Shown: positions 11,096 to 23,270 of the stretch, one piece after another
Numbering within the stretch: the stretch's first letter is position 1
How the letters are laid out: every line of letters starts with the position of its first letter
DNA from: Cryptomeria japonica
Taxonomy: Eukaryota > Streptophyta > Pinopsida > Cupressales > Cupressaceae
Reading direction: 5' to 3'
Length of the DNA: 64,000 nt
Assembly (NCBI RefSeq): GCF_030272615.1
Contig: NC_081405.1
Location: 310,201,235 to 310,265,234, forward strand
Notes under the pieces: generated by a model
The model's database searches: none
Told to the model about the DNA's origin: nothing
What the model saw: only the letters and a program-made list of their open reading frames with translations
Position numbers and translations under genes: made by a program

Positions 11096-11477
11096 CCTAA
11101 AAAGGTGTTGTAGGTTGTCCTCTTGGTAAAATCTGCACATTCTAAACAGGTGGAGGTGTTTTGACAGCTTGATGTTTTCCTTTGTCTGGTCGTTGTCCAG
11201 ATTTATTCTACTGCTATCCATTATTTATATCTTATTATTGATGAATTGCAAATTATTTTCCAATGTCAATACCACGTTTCTTTGACCTTGTATTAGCTGC
11301 AACAGGTGAAAAGGGTCTATTTTGTGCTTGCAGATAATTAACTCCACAAAATTCCTCACCTTGCCAATTCATCATAGCCACCTTAGGACCTTATGGTTCT
11401 TCATTTGTACCTACATCCTGATAAGACATGTTATTTTATACCATCAAGGCTTGCGATTGAGAATTCATTGCATTTTG

Positions 11478-12819
11478 GCATGCTACTTGATTATGAGGTT
11501 GTTGGCACAGAAAACATCAATCTTGTGTCATGTTGTTCTGAATAGGTACGATTTCTTTAGAATTGCTAGTAGTATTCTGATTATACTATTGGTTTTGCCT
11601 ATTGTTTTAGTTCCTCTTTTGAATCTGGGAATTAAGTTGGTAGTTATGCCTATTGGGCTGATAAGGAGCTTGATATGGGGCTTGATACCTTTGATTTTGG
11701 TTCTGATTTTTCTTGAGGCTCACCAATTCATTGCCAAAATTCTACATAGTCTGTTGGATTTGGTGAGTTTCTTCAACATTCCTAATAAACATCTCTTTTA
11801 ACTCCTGTAATTGCTTTGACGGGTCTGCTACAACACTATTTTGAGCATAATTTTGAAAACCTAGTGTTGGAACAATAGGTATTGCAGCTATAGGGGTACT
11901 TGTAAAGGTATCAATGGCTGTATATAAGGAAAAATAGGCATAGGAGGCGCAGGGGCAATTTCACCAGCTTGTATAATGTTTTTTTCTGCTCTAATAGATA
12001 CATCATAAGTTGTTGGTAATGTAACCCCACCCATAGACTGAATCATAACAGCAATATCATTGTTTAAAGCTCTCAAATAGTATAAAAATGCATGTTTGAG
12101 AGAGGGCTTTACCATTGTAGGAATTCTATTCCAGGTTCGCTCAAAACGGTAATTGAAATCAGTCATTTTCTCTCGCGGTGCCCTCTTGATAGTGGTCATC
12201 TGCCCAACTAATGATAGGTGATTCGATTTATCTGCAAAATGCTTTGTCAGCTTATCACCCAAATTATCCCAATCATTAACTGAATTAATTTGCAAACCCC
12301 TGAACCATTGTAGTGTTTTTCCTTTGAATGATGCTGCTAGTAGCCTGAGCGTCACGTTCTCTTGGGTTATATAGTGAATTGCCATAGAGATGATACATCT
12401 CTTATGTTCTCAATAGGTGTGATGTGGTCTTCACCAGTGAAACTAGGAAGACTTTTCAGAGTTGCTCCTAGTATAGGATCGGGTTGGGTCAAATTCAAAG
12501 GGTTGCCTCCATTAAAGGGTATAAAAGCATGTGCTCTTGGTAGGGCCATTGGAAATACTAGAGGATTTACTAGTGGATTTTGGCTAATAGATGGTTGAAT
12601 TGGAGTATTTGCAAAAGAAGGATTTATGCGGGTGGCAAAATTAGGCTGAGAATTAGGTAGAGGAGAAGAATTAGATAGAAAATCAAAATCTGGAATTTCC
12701 AGAAAAACTTCAACTAGTGAACTTTCTGGAAACTCAACTACTGAATTTGTTGTTTTCTCTGTCTTTTCCGTTGTCCTTGTCCTTCTCTGTGATGGTGGTA
12801 GCTCAATATCCTTAATCAA
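11478..12819 (-). pseudogene. Gag of the Tat-type element
   Basis: Two overlapping minus-strand frames, 12819-12367 and 12385-11888, make up a gag-like protein. The first has an N-terminal Pro/Asn-rich part and 'LKSLPSFTGEDHITPIENI', the usual entry to the capsid domain. The second has 'LRLLAASFKGKTLQWFRGL', 'WDNLGDKLTKHFADK' and 'REKMTDFNYRFERTWNRIP', the retrotransposon gag core. A frameshift in the 18-base overlap joins them. Downstream, after a Gln/Asn-rich stretch with stops, 'CFLCQQPHNQVAC' (11516-11478) is a CCHC zinc knuckle of spacing C-x2-C-x3-H-x4-C. Gag forms the particle that packages element RNA. Confidence 0.8.
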
Positions 12820-13000
12820 ATCCTCGCTCTATCTAGTTTGATACTTTCTCATATGCTATTAAGACTCGTTCTACACAAAAAACCAGAAAATAGAGTCGTC
12901 AAGTACTTAAGAAAAAAAACCTCAATAGGTTGTAATATTGTTGTCAATATCAGAACAACAGCAAAAATGGAGCCTTTTTCAGCTATAATAGCTCCAATGA

Positions 13001-13018
13001 GTCCCATCTGGCATGCCA
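13001..13018 (-). other. Putative primer binding site of the Tat-type element
   Basis: On the minus strand, five bases after the 5' LTR end, the sequence TGGCATGCCAGATGGGAC begins with the TGG expected for pairing with a tRNA CCA end. I did not identify the tRNA. Confidence 0.6.
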
Positions 13019-13023
13019 AAAAC

Positions 13024-16000
13024 TGTTGTCATGGAGGATTGCACCCGTGATGCTAAGTGTGAAACCAAGCAATCTTGTGAAACACGGAAACACCTTCGAG
13101 CCTATGGGTTGCTCAAGTTGAAGGTGAATGTCTGGGTTATGGGATGGTTTCCCTTTAATCCCTCCTAAAACTAAAAAACTAATGTGGAAAAGAGTGAGAG
13201 AATAATCTGAAAAAACTGCAATTAAACTAGGAGGTGATATATCGAAATTGTAATGGTAATAGCCTAAAACTCACAAAAATATGATAGAACTTCGCCCACA
13301 CAAAGTAATTTTTAGTCTCTAACCACATAAATATTTCGTAGGAAGGCCAAGGAGAATGTAAACATGGAAGGAAAAGCTATTTTTCACAACCAAATTGACA
13401 AATGCCCCTTTTACACAACCTAAAACCTGTGATTATACGAAAAGTAAAAGATACATGCACATAAAAGAGAGTGAAATTTAAAGGTTTTAAATTAAAACAC
13501 AGTAAATTTCTATCAAATCTACAAATGAACATGCATAATTACAAATGAAAATATATGAAACTCTGAAATATCAAAGGAAATCTACTATAAAATTAAAATA
13601 CTAAAGTGCTGAGATACAATGCTTTTTTCCAAAAATGTGTATGCAAAAAAGAAAAAACTAGAGGGAAAAAATGAGAGATAGAATATATACAACCCATCAT
13701 GTACATCTCCTCCAAAACCCTAAAAATAAAAACTACATGAGAAAAATCTTAAGACGAATTTTCTGAGGCTAAACAGGGGGTTGAACTGAATGTCAAGCTG
13801 GAAACTTCTTGGCCGGGTATGCATGAATTTTTCCTATATTCTCTATAATATCTTCTTTTGGGATGCAAGAATGTGCAAATTGTTTAGGTTTTATGGGACA
13901 TTCTTTTATTGTTATTTCTCTTTGAGGTCGCATCCCTGATCTTTGGTATTATTAACTGTATTTGATCTTTGTATCCTTTCATTTTGAGATAGTGAATGGA
14001 ATATGAAAGCGAGTTTTGTCTTTAAATGGCTGCAACTTCTATTTATCCATTTCTCATTGTATAAGGGTATCATATTGTTTTTTTTTCTCTTAGCCATAAG
14101 AGCATTTTCCTATTCCTTTACTGTTGTCTGCATAGGTTGAATATGAATACCTTAGCAACATTAGTTAATATATGATGTATCTTAGATCTATTTGTTTCTA
14201 TATATTGAGTAACAGGTTGTGCCTTCTCATTGCACCCTTTTTTAAAAAGCATAAGTCGCTATATTTTAAATGAGAAAGGGCCTATTTCTTGCATTAATCC
14301 CTGTCACAAATCTAAAAGTCTGAGTCATTTTAACAGTGGTATTCTTATTCAGTAGAACTATATAAATGGTTGTCTATGCATAGATCATTATCTCTGTTAT
14401 GTTGTTGCTATTCCATCCCGTGAGTTTGTATGCTTTTCATTCTTTCCAATGTTGTGCTTTGTGACTTGAGTACTATTCTTTAGGCATGTAGCTAGTGATT
14501 AGCATCACGAACTTTTATCTTCCTCTTTACCTTTATGGTTTGTGCTCACACCTTCATAACATTGTATATCTCATGCCTAATTCTATTATTCTATGTACTG
14601 TATCTCTTTCCATTTTGCATATTGTCTTTCCAATCTATATGAAATTGCTTTAAATAACCTTGTTCATAATTTTATAGGCATTATTGTATTTCCATGTGCT
14701 TAAACTAGTAATGAATGTGTTCTCATGATTTTAAAACCTTTTGATCTATTCCAAACATTTATCCTCAGACTGCTTGTAGCTTCAAAGTATCTAACTTATT
14801 GTTAAAACCCCTTTTTCGGACTGGTGAAGAGTATGGAGAAAATACGAACTGGGTTTTGACCAAATTGAATGGGTTTTTTCGTGTTTTCAATTCCTAATTT
14901 GTGTAAAAAATTAGCCAAATTGGCATCTGCATTTTTCAAAAAAAATAAAAATAATATGATTGTATTTTTCTGATTTTACTCCAATAATGGTTGCTCTGTC
15001 AGCATGAATTGATTGTTCATGATATCAATGCCTTCAAGACTTTTCTTTTTGATGATAATGTTGTGCATATTCTTTGATATGGTGGTGGATGCTCTATTCT
15101 TTAGGATGAAGATCATGCTCTCTACATATTGAGACTAATTTCTGATGTACTGTGTACCTCTTTCTCTTTATGCAGTGATTGTGATTAGGATTCTTCTCTT
15201 GATAATGATCATGATTTGACAAGTTAATTAGATACATGTGTTTCTCTCTTATGATTCTGGCACTGTATTTTAGGTCCATGACAGTGACCTTTGTTGCTCT
15301 GAAAATATTGGCACTCTTTCATTAATCCTTGGCATTAGGTATGATGGGAGTCTTCGTACTTCATTGATTGCACTTTGACTACGTAAATAATGACTCATGG
15401 CTACTTGAAAATATGATTTTCCTCTATGCATTTGCATTTTGATGTTGTAGAAACCCTTATCATTTCTGTTAAGGATTTGAAATACTCACATTGCTATCCT
15501 TAGATCTATATACATTGTCTTCTCAATTCCTTCTTGTGTTTTACTAGTGATGACTATGTTCTTCATGTTTAAATATGCCCTACTGATCTGTTATGTTTGA
15601 TTAATGTATTGGGCATTCTTTGTACTCTTTTTAATACTATATGATTGTATTAGAGTGCATCTATGTTACAAATCTTCTTATAAGTACTGCTTTTATTCAC
15701 ATGACGACTCTAGTCATCTATTGAGCATAAGATGCAGCTTTTTTCACTGTTGCATGTGTTGTCGTTGAATGATAGCATTTCTCGTCTTTGAATGATAATA
15801 CATGGGACTTTGGATACGGTTGTGTTCCTATTTAGTAGCTGATTAGTGTCACCGTGTGAGTAGTGACATGTATGTTCAGCTCAACCCCTTCGGGAGCCCA
15901 TTTCAACCCACATACATAATGGATATGAAATGAAAACCTGTATCTGCACATGAAGAAAACAAGTTACATAAAAACACGGCTCTTGTTGATATCTCATGGC

Positions 16001-16508
16001 CTCTTTTCCGCATTGATCTTCTCTGTTTTGAATCTTATATAGAAGTGTAGGCATAGTAAGAGTAGCTTTGTGTATGTAGGAGTGAAAGGAATAACCCAGA
16101 GCTCTAATATAACATTTTTTTTCATTTTAGATCATCTCATGGAGCAGACAACGAGATGCATAGATCAATAGAGCTAATCAAAATATTCCTCTTCAGAACT
16201 CATCAACCTAATTAGGCAATGGTGGGTTCTTTCTTTCCTTTCTCCATACATTCTTTTGTTCCTTTTGTGTTTCCATTTCTATGATCAATGTGATCTTTTC
16301 TCAGCTATTCTCATGGCTTGTGTGGGATCTTGTAGACATATCTTTCTTAACTAAAACATTGCACATCGGAATGAGATATTTGTATGGCATACATGTTTAT
16401 TTAATAAGGATAGTAAACTTGGAAAAAATTTGTGTACCTTTTATCTGCAATACATAAGACTTGTTGTAGGTCACCAATATTTTCAAGTGTGATAAATTTT
16501 TGGTAACA
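13024..16508 (-). repeat. 5' LTR of the Tat-type element (3485 bp)
   Basis: This repeat aligns with 2141-6194. It lacks about 610 bases: near 13755 'gacgaattttctgaggcta' joins sequences that lie at about 2835 and 3447 in the other LTR, with short aatttt/aattt homology at the junction. It has about 50 extra bases near 13535-13590. Many single-base differences between the copies imply an old insertion. As the 5' LTR it should hold the promoter, but I could not identify a TATA box with confidence. Confidence 0.85.
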
Positions 16509-16550
16509 ATTACCACTTTGAGAAGTTTTAGAACTTTTAGTTACCCTGTT

Positions 16551-18350
16551 TCTGATTTGTTTTCCTCTTGTTTTTTCTAGAGTCGTGTTGTCTGATTTGC
16601 TCGAGCTACAAAATGGGAGGTGAAAAGAATGGGTTTGAACCCACAACCTATGATACGTGGCAGAAGAATAAGGAGGTTTGGGAGGAAATTTTTGGCAGTG
16701 GGATGGTGCCCTTTTTGGAGAGACTGCATGGTCATTCTTCCATTGTTATGGAAAGATTTGTTAAAAGTTAGAATAAGGGTGTGCTGACTACCTTTGGTGT
16801 AGAGTTTCAAGTTGATGAAATCCTGGTTGCCACTATTACTGGTCTAGATATAAAGAGGCTATTCCATCCTTTTATGATAAGAAAGAGGAATGATAGAGGG
16901 TTAAAAAAATGGCAGACAATGGCTATAATAGGAAAGAGCTAATGTCCCTGTAGGTTTATATGGCAGAATTCATCATGAGGTAGATCACCCTAGATGGTAG
17001 ATATGCTAGCATTTTCTCGCATCATTTTACTATCTTCAATCATTTTAGGCATGGTAGATTTATTTCCATACCCATCTATTTGGTTTTAACCTTGGAGAAT
17101 TGTTTAGTTAAACATTTTGAAACCATGATGACCCTATGATTCATGAAGGGCTTATCTTATTGATTATGGAATACACCCAAGCTCATGAAGTAAAACCCTC
17201 CCCCGAGGATAAAACTCACATTTTCACCTCTAAACCTAATGTGCAGTTGGTCTTGAATATAGAGATGGATGAGGATGACAATGGTACTGCCATGGATTAT
17301 CATGATATCAAGGATACAGAGGACCTTGAGTATAGACCAAAGAAAGAAGGGGCGCTTATGGTGACCCTAGGAACTAACAATAATAAGAAAATCAATCTTC
17401 CAAGGTGGGAGGCAAGTAAGCTCAAATCTAGCAGCAGGAAAATACAAAACTTGGAGCCCCACACCAAAAAGAAAAGTAAATTAACCAAATCTATTGGGTC
17501 CAAAGTCCTGGACCACAAGATTAGGTTTGACATCCCTATCAATGTGGATGAAGGGAAACATGGGTTTTTGAATAAGGAAAATAAAGGAAAGAAAAAGGAG
17601 GAGAGGGTGTTGGGAAATATTCTTTTGGAGGTTACTAGAAGTCAGGAGAACTGCCGAAAGTGGGTGGATAAGGAAATTGGGTCCTTGAAAGATGGGACTA
17701 AAGGTATTTTTGAGACTTTCACGAAATCCCCTGGGCCCTAAAAAAAAGAGAAGATCATAAGTATGATCCAAAAAATTTCTCAAGATGTTGTAACTATGAA
17801 GGTTGACCATGAGCACAAAATTAAGAAGTAGGAAGAGGATGTGAGTGAGATCAAGGAAAACCTAAACAATTTAGTGAAAATCAGTAGGCACGTGATGAAC
17901 AATAGTATAGATGGTTTGGAAAAAAAATAATTCCATGATGAATGATTATAGAACTAGGACCATCGCCAATGACCCTCCCTTAAGGGAAAAGTACAAAAAG
18001 AATGCCTCGGAGGGTGGATAGAGTGTTGCTGGTGGGAAGACTAGCTTCGATCGTTGCACTAGAACCAGGAGACAGAGGAAGGACCAGGGAACCTCCAAAT
18101 TCATCATGGAGGATTTGGACAAAATTAATAAGAGGATTATTCAAAAAAATATTGAATTTATGCACTCTCTTAGTTGAGTGTTTTGCCCTATTTTTTGGTT
18201 CAGTTGTTTTGGTTTTTTGGCTTTCCGTCTATGTTGGGTTTGTCCCCTGTTTTTCTTAGTTTTCTTGTTTGGTTGGCTACTAGCTTTGGTCTATAATACT
18301 CTAGGTTTCAGGTCCCTGTAAAACCTGTTTATCTTTATCAAAAATAAGTG
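16551..18350 (+). mobile_element. Retroelement-like unit carrying an unrecognised ORF (copy 1)
   Basis: This plus-strand unit is homologous in protein content to the minus-strand unit at 59795-61560. It starts just after the Tat element and ends with 'ggtttcaggtccctgtaaaac' followed by 'caaaaataag', a tail also seen in related form at 59795-59830 and 44545-44600 on the complement. The common tail with short A-rich end suggests a retrotransposed, probably non-autonomous, LINE-like unit. No LTR and no reverse transcriptase are present. Confidence 0.55.
16613..18175 (+). pseudogene. Unrecognised ORF family, globular N-part and coiled-coil C-part
   Basis: Starting at ATG 16613 the translation runs 'MGGEKNGFEPTTYDTW', then 'FLERLHGHSSIVMERFV', 'VEFQVDEILVATITGLD', and, in later frames, 'ITLDGRYASIFSHHFTIFNH' near 16990. 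The frame at 17136-17741 (201 codons) is charged: an acidic stretch 'IEMDEDDNGTAMDYHDIKD' then Lys-rich. Around 17755-17930 the translation is heptad-like ('VSEIKENLNNLVKISRHV'), suggesting a coiled coil, and it ends with 'IMEDLDKINKRIIQKNIEF' (18110-18165). Each block has a counterpart, in the same order, in the minus-strand copy at 61560-59990. Several stops and shifts break it. I do not recognise the family; resemblance to a plant mobile-domain type or LINE ORF1 is only a guess. Confidence 0.55.
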
Positions 18351-19576
18351 TAAAGGGATCCTTTTGAGGGACGTATGATTAATAGTGGATGAAGAGATAT
18401 TTGCATAAAGATATATACCTCCAAGAGTAGATGAGATATTTAATAAAGATGACATCTTGGAAGGATAAGAGGACTAAGAATACACACCTTGTCCTAAGAT
18501 TGATTCTTAGGATTGCACACTTTCACTAAGGAGAGAATATTTATAAAATATTCACCATTTAAAACAACGAATGAACACACAATAAAGGAAAAAGGCAATC
18601 TATAGAGAGACAGAGAGAGAGAGAGAGAGAAAGAGAGAATTGAAACATTCTTTCCCCCCAAGCATGGAGATAAGGACACCAAAGATCAATCATTTATAAA
18701 AGAAACACTCTTCTAAAATAAGGATAAGATCCTCAATAAGGATGCATATCACAATATATAAGGGTTAATTATTAAAGATACAACTTAAATAAAGAGAATA
18801 TTTTGATGAATTATTATAGACTTTCAACGCTAAGGAAGAGATCCAATTAAGGATATGCACTTATAAGACAAGGATAAGATCCTCGTCAGGGATACTTGTT
18901 CCAATAACAGGAAGGGGATCCTTAATAGGATTATACACCTCGTCAATCGATTAGTGATTTTTAATAAAGGCCCTACTTCACATAGGGAAAGTGAGAAAGG
19001 ATGATTGAAATGTTATTCTTGTCCCCCAAGCATGGAGACAAGAATAAAAATAGTATTATGTTTCTACCAAAGTATGATTGTGTAGAAACTTAAAGTAATT
19101 ATTTTAATTAATTTAATTCTCCCACATGATTAATGTATTTAATTTTATTAATCCTAATCTTTCTCAATATTAATTCAATTTAATTTAATTAATATTATCA
19201 TGATAGTCCAATAATTGTTTTAAAATCAATTCGCCCCCATTGTTCTAAGGTATCCAAAATTAATTCTTCCTAAATCTATTCTTTAATTAATTAATCCCAA
19301 TTAATTAATTAACCCTCGTGATTCCTACAAATCACCTTTTCCTAATCCATCATTAACCTAATTAATTCTTCTAGAAACTCTCTCAATCCCACTTACCATT
19401 ATTCCCTTAATTTTTAATTGCCTCCACTCAATCTCTCTCCTAGTCAAATCCTCCTACAGATCCCACTTTATCTAATTCCACCTAATCCTTCTTCTAACCT
19501 CTCTTCTAATGAGTTGCTAGTGGCTAATACTCATTATTATCCACAAAATCAGCTATGTGTCCCCTCACTCAACCAC
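18351..19576. other. Unassigned AT-rich sequence interrupted by the gag-protease element
   Basis: No coding motif is visible. The segment has several 'ggatcctta'/'aaggataagatcctc' repeats and a GA-rich run at 18603-18640. It is contiguous, across the insertion at 19582-27426, with 27432 onward. It could be part of an older LTR element, but I cannot show both ends. Confidence 0.4.
18603..18640. repeat. (GA)n microsatellite
   Basis: An interrupted run of ga dinucleotides, 'gagagacagagagagagaga' and onward, within unassigned sequence. Confidence 0.85.
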
Positions 19577-19581
19577 TTTCC
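19577..19581. repeat. Target site duplication, left copy
   Basis: The pentamer tttcc directly before the TG of the LTR is repeated exactly at 27427-27431 after the CA of the other LTR, defining the insertion of the 19582-27426 element. Confidence 0.9.
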
Positions 19582-20772
19582 TGTAAAGCAGAAAATCGAA
19601 CCCTAGGTGTTCCCCCACTCCAAGGAGAGAGAAAGGAGGTGACTAGGATTGACGGTTTTCACTTAGGAGAGACTTTACATTCAAAAAAGGGGTTGAAACT
19701 CACAAGATCCAATCCCACACAATGCAAGATTGAATTCTAAATGAGTTTCAAAGGTTGAGACAGCAAGGATACCCTCTTTTGTAAAGAATGTAGATAGAAG
19801 GATTGAACTAGGAGTGTATGTAAAAGTAAGAAAGATTCGCTTGTAGATGGAGATAGGGACACGGGATGAAGCTGTGGACCTAAAATTAGCAGTAAAATGT
19901 TGAGACGATGTTGTCCTGCAAGTTTGAGCAAAAGTTGATGGGACGATGGCGCCCGAAGTGCACACGGTCCTCCGAAAAATCCGCGAAATGAAGGGGGATC
20001 TATTCGTCTCTACACAAGGATTCCAGATCTTCAATTATAGCTGCATACCTGCAACCTACACACAGAAAAGAGAGGATGATTGGGGGCTTAGGGATTAGGG
20101 GTTTGCCTTCAGGTCAAACCCCAATTTTGGAATTAACCAAGAAATGAGAATGTTGTAAATGTAAGCGTTTGTAATGTAATCAAGTATTGATACCTTGTTG
20201 TAAGAATGTTTCAATTCTTACATGCAAAGGTGTAATGATGTTGTATGTTGTATGTTATAGGTGATCTCCTCTTCAATGGCTGAATCCTTGTCTTGAATGC
20301 AACACCTAGCCTTGAATGGAGACCTAGAATGCTCAATTGCTTGAAGGAATGCTTGAATGCTTGAATGTTTGAATGTTTGCCTATCACTTTCGCCTCTTGC
20401 ACACATATGTTTCTTATCCCCCCTTCTGAGAGGGGAAATGTAGTTTATATACTTGTCAATTAGGGTTAGGAGATTGATTTTTCCGACCTTAGGCCGACCT
20501 AGGAACATTATTTTCCAAATTGCAAACTTGAAGATCCGATGCCCAACAAGAGACTAGGCCCAAAATAGGGCCAGGGACTAGGGCACTGGGCACCATGGTC
20601 CCACCTCTCGGGACAACAGGGTGCAAGGAGGATCAGGCCAAGGTGCAGAAAGATGCAGTTTTTGATGTCGTAAACAGGTTTCGGGGTCTCCATTCAGGTT
20701 CAACGTTGCGTCGCCATCGTGAAGACCCAAATGCAGTCAAAATTGCAAGTGTCACAATTTTACGACGCTACA
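19582..20772 (-). repeat. 3' LTR of the gag-protease element (1191 bp)
   Basis: It runs from TGTAAAGC to GCTACA on the plus strand and matches 26205-27426 almost base for base. The length difference of 31 bases is explained by a tandem duplication in the other copy. It carries the TATA-like gtttatata (complement TATATAAAC) near 20444 and the motif 'gtgcacacggtcctcc' at 19958-19973. Confidence 0.93.
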
Positions 20773-20787
20773 TTTAGCCCCCACTTT
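20773..20787 (-). other. Polypurine tract of the gag-protease element
   Basis: On the minus strand AAAGTGGGGGCTAAA directly precedes the TG of the 3' LTR, the position where plus-strand DNA synthesis is primed. Confidence 0.85.
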
Positions 20788-21524
20788 AGCTGGAGTATAA
20801 GCGTATACCCATACTTTCGGTAAAGTACAAGGAAACAACATTGAAAGACTTTCACCACGTCAAGGACGCAAGATACACCAAGCCCCCAGTGGACTAAGGA
20901 TCTTACGACTTCGATTGACAAAGTAAAAGGGAAGATCATGAGGGAGAACCATGACTGTCAGTATTAAGGTTCCCTCACTATGAGTCATGCAAGAAAAATA
21001 CCAAAAATTTTCAAGGCAAACCTAAGTTCGCCAAGAAATTTTTAAGAATCTTGAAGAGATATGAATGGAGTGTATGCCCCCTACGTTAAAGCGATCGCAC
21101 ATGCCTCATCGGGGGTGATTGCTTTAAGGTAGTGATACACATAAGAAATGAGAAGGGAAACGAGCATGTTATCACAAAGATTTAGCCCCCAAGTGTGAGA
21201 TAAACCCAAGGATAATAGACACAAAACACAAATCACAAGGCGACTTCGCTTTCCTTGGGGTCAGTATGCTGTATGATAATTCATGTATATCATATGTATG
21301 TATGCATAATTGTTCTTCATTCCCCAATCAAGGAAGGTCACCTAGAAGAAGGGAACACATGTGTCTTTTGAGTCAACATGAGAGAGACCAAAAGAGATCT
21401 CAATGCTTTGCATCGTCCTCAAGTAGACAACACTAAGGACAACAAATAGAAGAATGGGAATAACACATAGAAGAAGTAACAAAAGAGATCAAGAGAGGAG
21501 GAGAGAGTCTGCTATGCTAATGAA
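20788..21524 (-). other. 3' noncoding interior of the gag-protease element
   Basis: About 740 bases between the end of the gag-protease frame and the polypurine tract. It has no coding motif. It resembles the truncated interior at 61-1315 in order of short phrases. Confidence 0.6.
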
Positions 21525-23270
21525 CTAGTCTTGCTGATCAATATTTCGGGAAGGCAAGAAACACGCTAGAGGAGGAACATCCAACACAACAGATGGAGCT
21601 ATCACAAGATCCAAACAAGGGCTATGTTCATGTTCCAAGCCACGTTGTTCTTGTCTAGGAGCTAGGATAAGTGCTTTAGAAAATTCGTTAGATAAATGGT
21701 TATCAATATCAACATATTCATATTCACTATCAGAAGCAAGAGGAGTAACATTTTCATCTATATCATCATCAAGATTTATAAAAATAGGATCTTTAACTCG
21801 CACAGGATCAAAACCATCATGCATCTTATGTTTAGGAGATTTTGACTCAATTTTTGGCTGAGGGGAATATGGAATAATACTAGCTAAAGGTGTCTTTGGG
21901 GATTGCGAAGTTTGAGAAGCAGCTGCACGAGCTCTAAGACGACGCTTTCATCAGCATTCATGCACAGAACGATTCCATCTAGTCTTAGTAGGAAGTTGAG
22001 AAGATTGAGGAGGAGGAATGTTCTCATCCTTATCACTTGGGTGTTTAGGTTGTGGTCTCTTAGGTTGGAGAATAGGAGAAGAGGAAGGTCTCTTCTCTCT
22101 ATAAGAGGAAGGAGGAGGAACTGCTCCATATAAAGGAGGAATATCTGGTTTAGGAAGGAGACCAAGTCCATCATGACGAGGAGGTATAGGTCTACCTTTA
22201 GAAAGTTTATTAGACATAGACATAGTCACATCCATAGGGATGAGTTGGGAATCTTCTTGAGGAAAGACATTAGTTTTATCTTTCAAAGGAAGAACTTCCT
22301 TCTCAAGAATGATAGGAATATCAAGTTTGGGTGTTCTAGGTTCACTTAGAGATAGGATCATATCTTTTTTCCACTTTTGATAAGATTTGAAAAGATGATC
22401 ACTTCGCGGTGGAAGAGATTGAAATTGTTTAGGCCAAAAATAATCAATAGGAACGCTAGAAGTTCTTTCAGCTAGTTTAAAGAGACTATGATTGACAGTA
22501 ACAACTTCACCATTATGGGGAAATTTCAAACACTTGTTAATAGGAGAAGTAATAGCTTTCATGGAAGATAGCCAAGGATAGCCTAGCTTCACACGAAATT
22601 GTTTGGATGATGGAATAATAGCAAAGCCCACATCAAGGGATTTGTTATGGACCTCAATAGGTAATGTAATAGAACCAATTGCAGGAGAAGAAAATGCATC
22701 AAATAATTTCACAACCACATTTGTTTTGTCATAGATCACTTGATTCAATTGCAAAGTAAAAAGAAATTCTTCAGTAATGACATTAACCATGCAAGAAGGA
22801 TCAATAAGCACTCCATGACAAGGTGTATTCTTGACTTTTGCAACTATATATAAAGAACCATCAGGTGCCCTGATAGTTTCACTAGAATCAAATGTGATGG
22901 AAGGCTCTTTAGGGATTTTCTGCTGCTCTACAAAGTTAACCACATTCGGAGTCATAGACACAAGACCATTAGGTGAGAAAGAGGAATCGTTAGTCTCAAT
23001 CACATTAGAGGTATGAGAAGGTAATGGATCAGTAAAAATCTTAAGATTTTGGTTAGGAAGAGCTACAGATGTGTTGCCTTTATCATTCACACCTGAAACA
23101 GAGATAGTATTATTATCAATCAAATCTTGAATTTTACCCTTTAAAGCAAAACATTTTTCAGTATCATGCCCAAGTTGATGATGAAATTGACAAAAAGATT
23201 TGTTATCAAAATAGGGTGCATTCATCTTTGCAGGATCTATTTGCTTTATAGGAGGGAGAGTAAGCACATT
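21525..23270 (-). CDS. Zinc knuckle and protease part of the gag-protease polyprotein
   Basis: The frame 23267-21951 continues gag after one in-frame TGA and continues after two TGA codons to 21525. Near its start 'CQFHHQLGHDTEKC' is a zinc knuckle of the C-x2-H-x4-H-x4-C form (His in place of the second Cys). About 130 residues on, 'VLIDPSCMVNVITEEF' matches the retropepsin active-site region, but the usual D-S/T-G reads DPS, so catalytic activity is doubtful. 'LDVGFAIIPSSKQFRVKLGY' followed by 'PWLSSMKAI' resembles the second half of Tat/Athila-type proteases. The C-terminal 200 residues are Pro- and Lys-rich and then acidic ('INLDDDIDENV'). Confidence 0.75.

Larger units (their letters stand above)
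2141..16508 (-). mobile_element. Ty3/gypsy Tat-type LTR retrotransposon, 14.4 kb
   Basis: Two long direct repeats, 2141-6194 and 13024-16508, flank a minus-strand polyprotein region. The outermost bases are TGTTAC and GTAACA, an inverted terminal pair. Flanking pentamers are attat (2136-2140) and attac (16509-16513), a probable target duplication with one mismatch. Minus-strand order is gag (12819-11478), protease (10887-10276), archaeal-type RNase H (10264-9883), reverse transcriptase (9678-8582), RNase H (8566-7973) and integrase (7790-6878). The extra RNase H points to the Tat lineage. Every gene has stops or frameshifts, so the copy is defective. It is inserted into the 3' end of a LINE fragment. 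Confidence 0.88.

Noticed and set aside
17300-17816. Minus-strand frames of 80 and 111 codons
   Set aside because: They are antisense to the better supported plus-strand ORF with a counterpart at 61560-59990.
20211-20508. Frames of 63 and 96 codons, repeated at 26756-27347
   Set aside because: They lie inside both LTRs and are repeated only because the LTRs are. The repeated Asn/His/Phe words follow from tandem 'gaatgcttgaatg' sequence.
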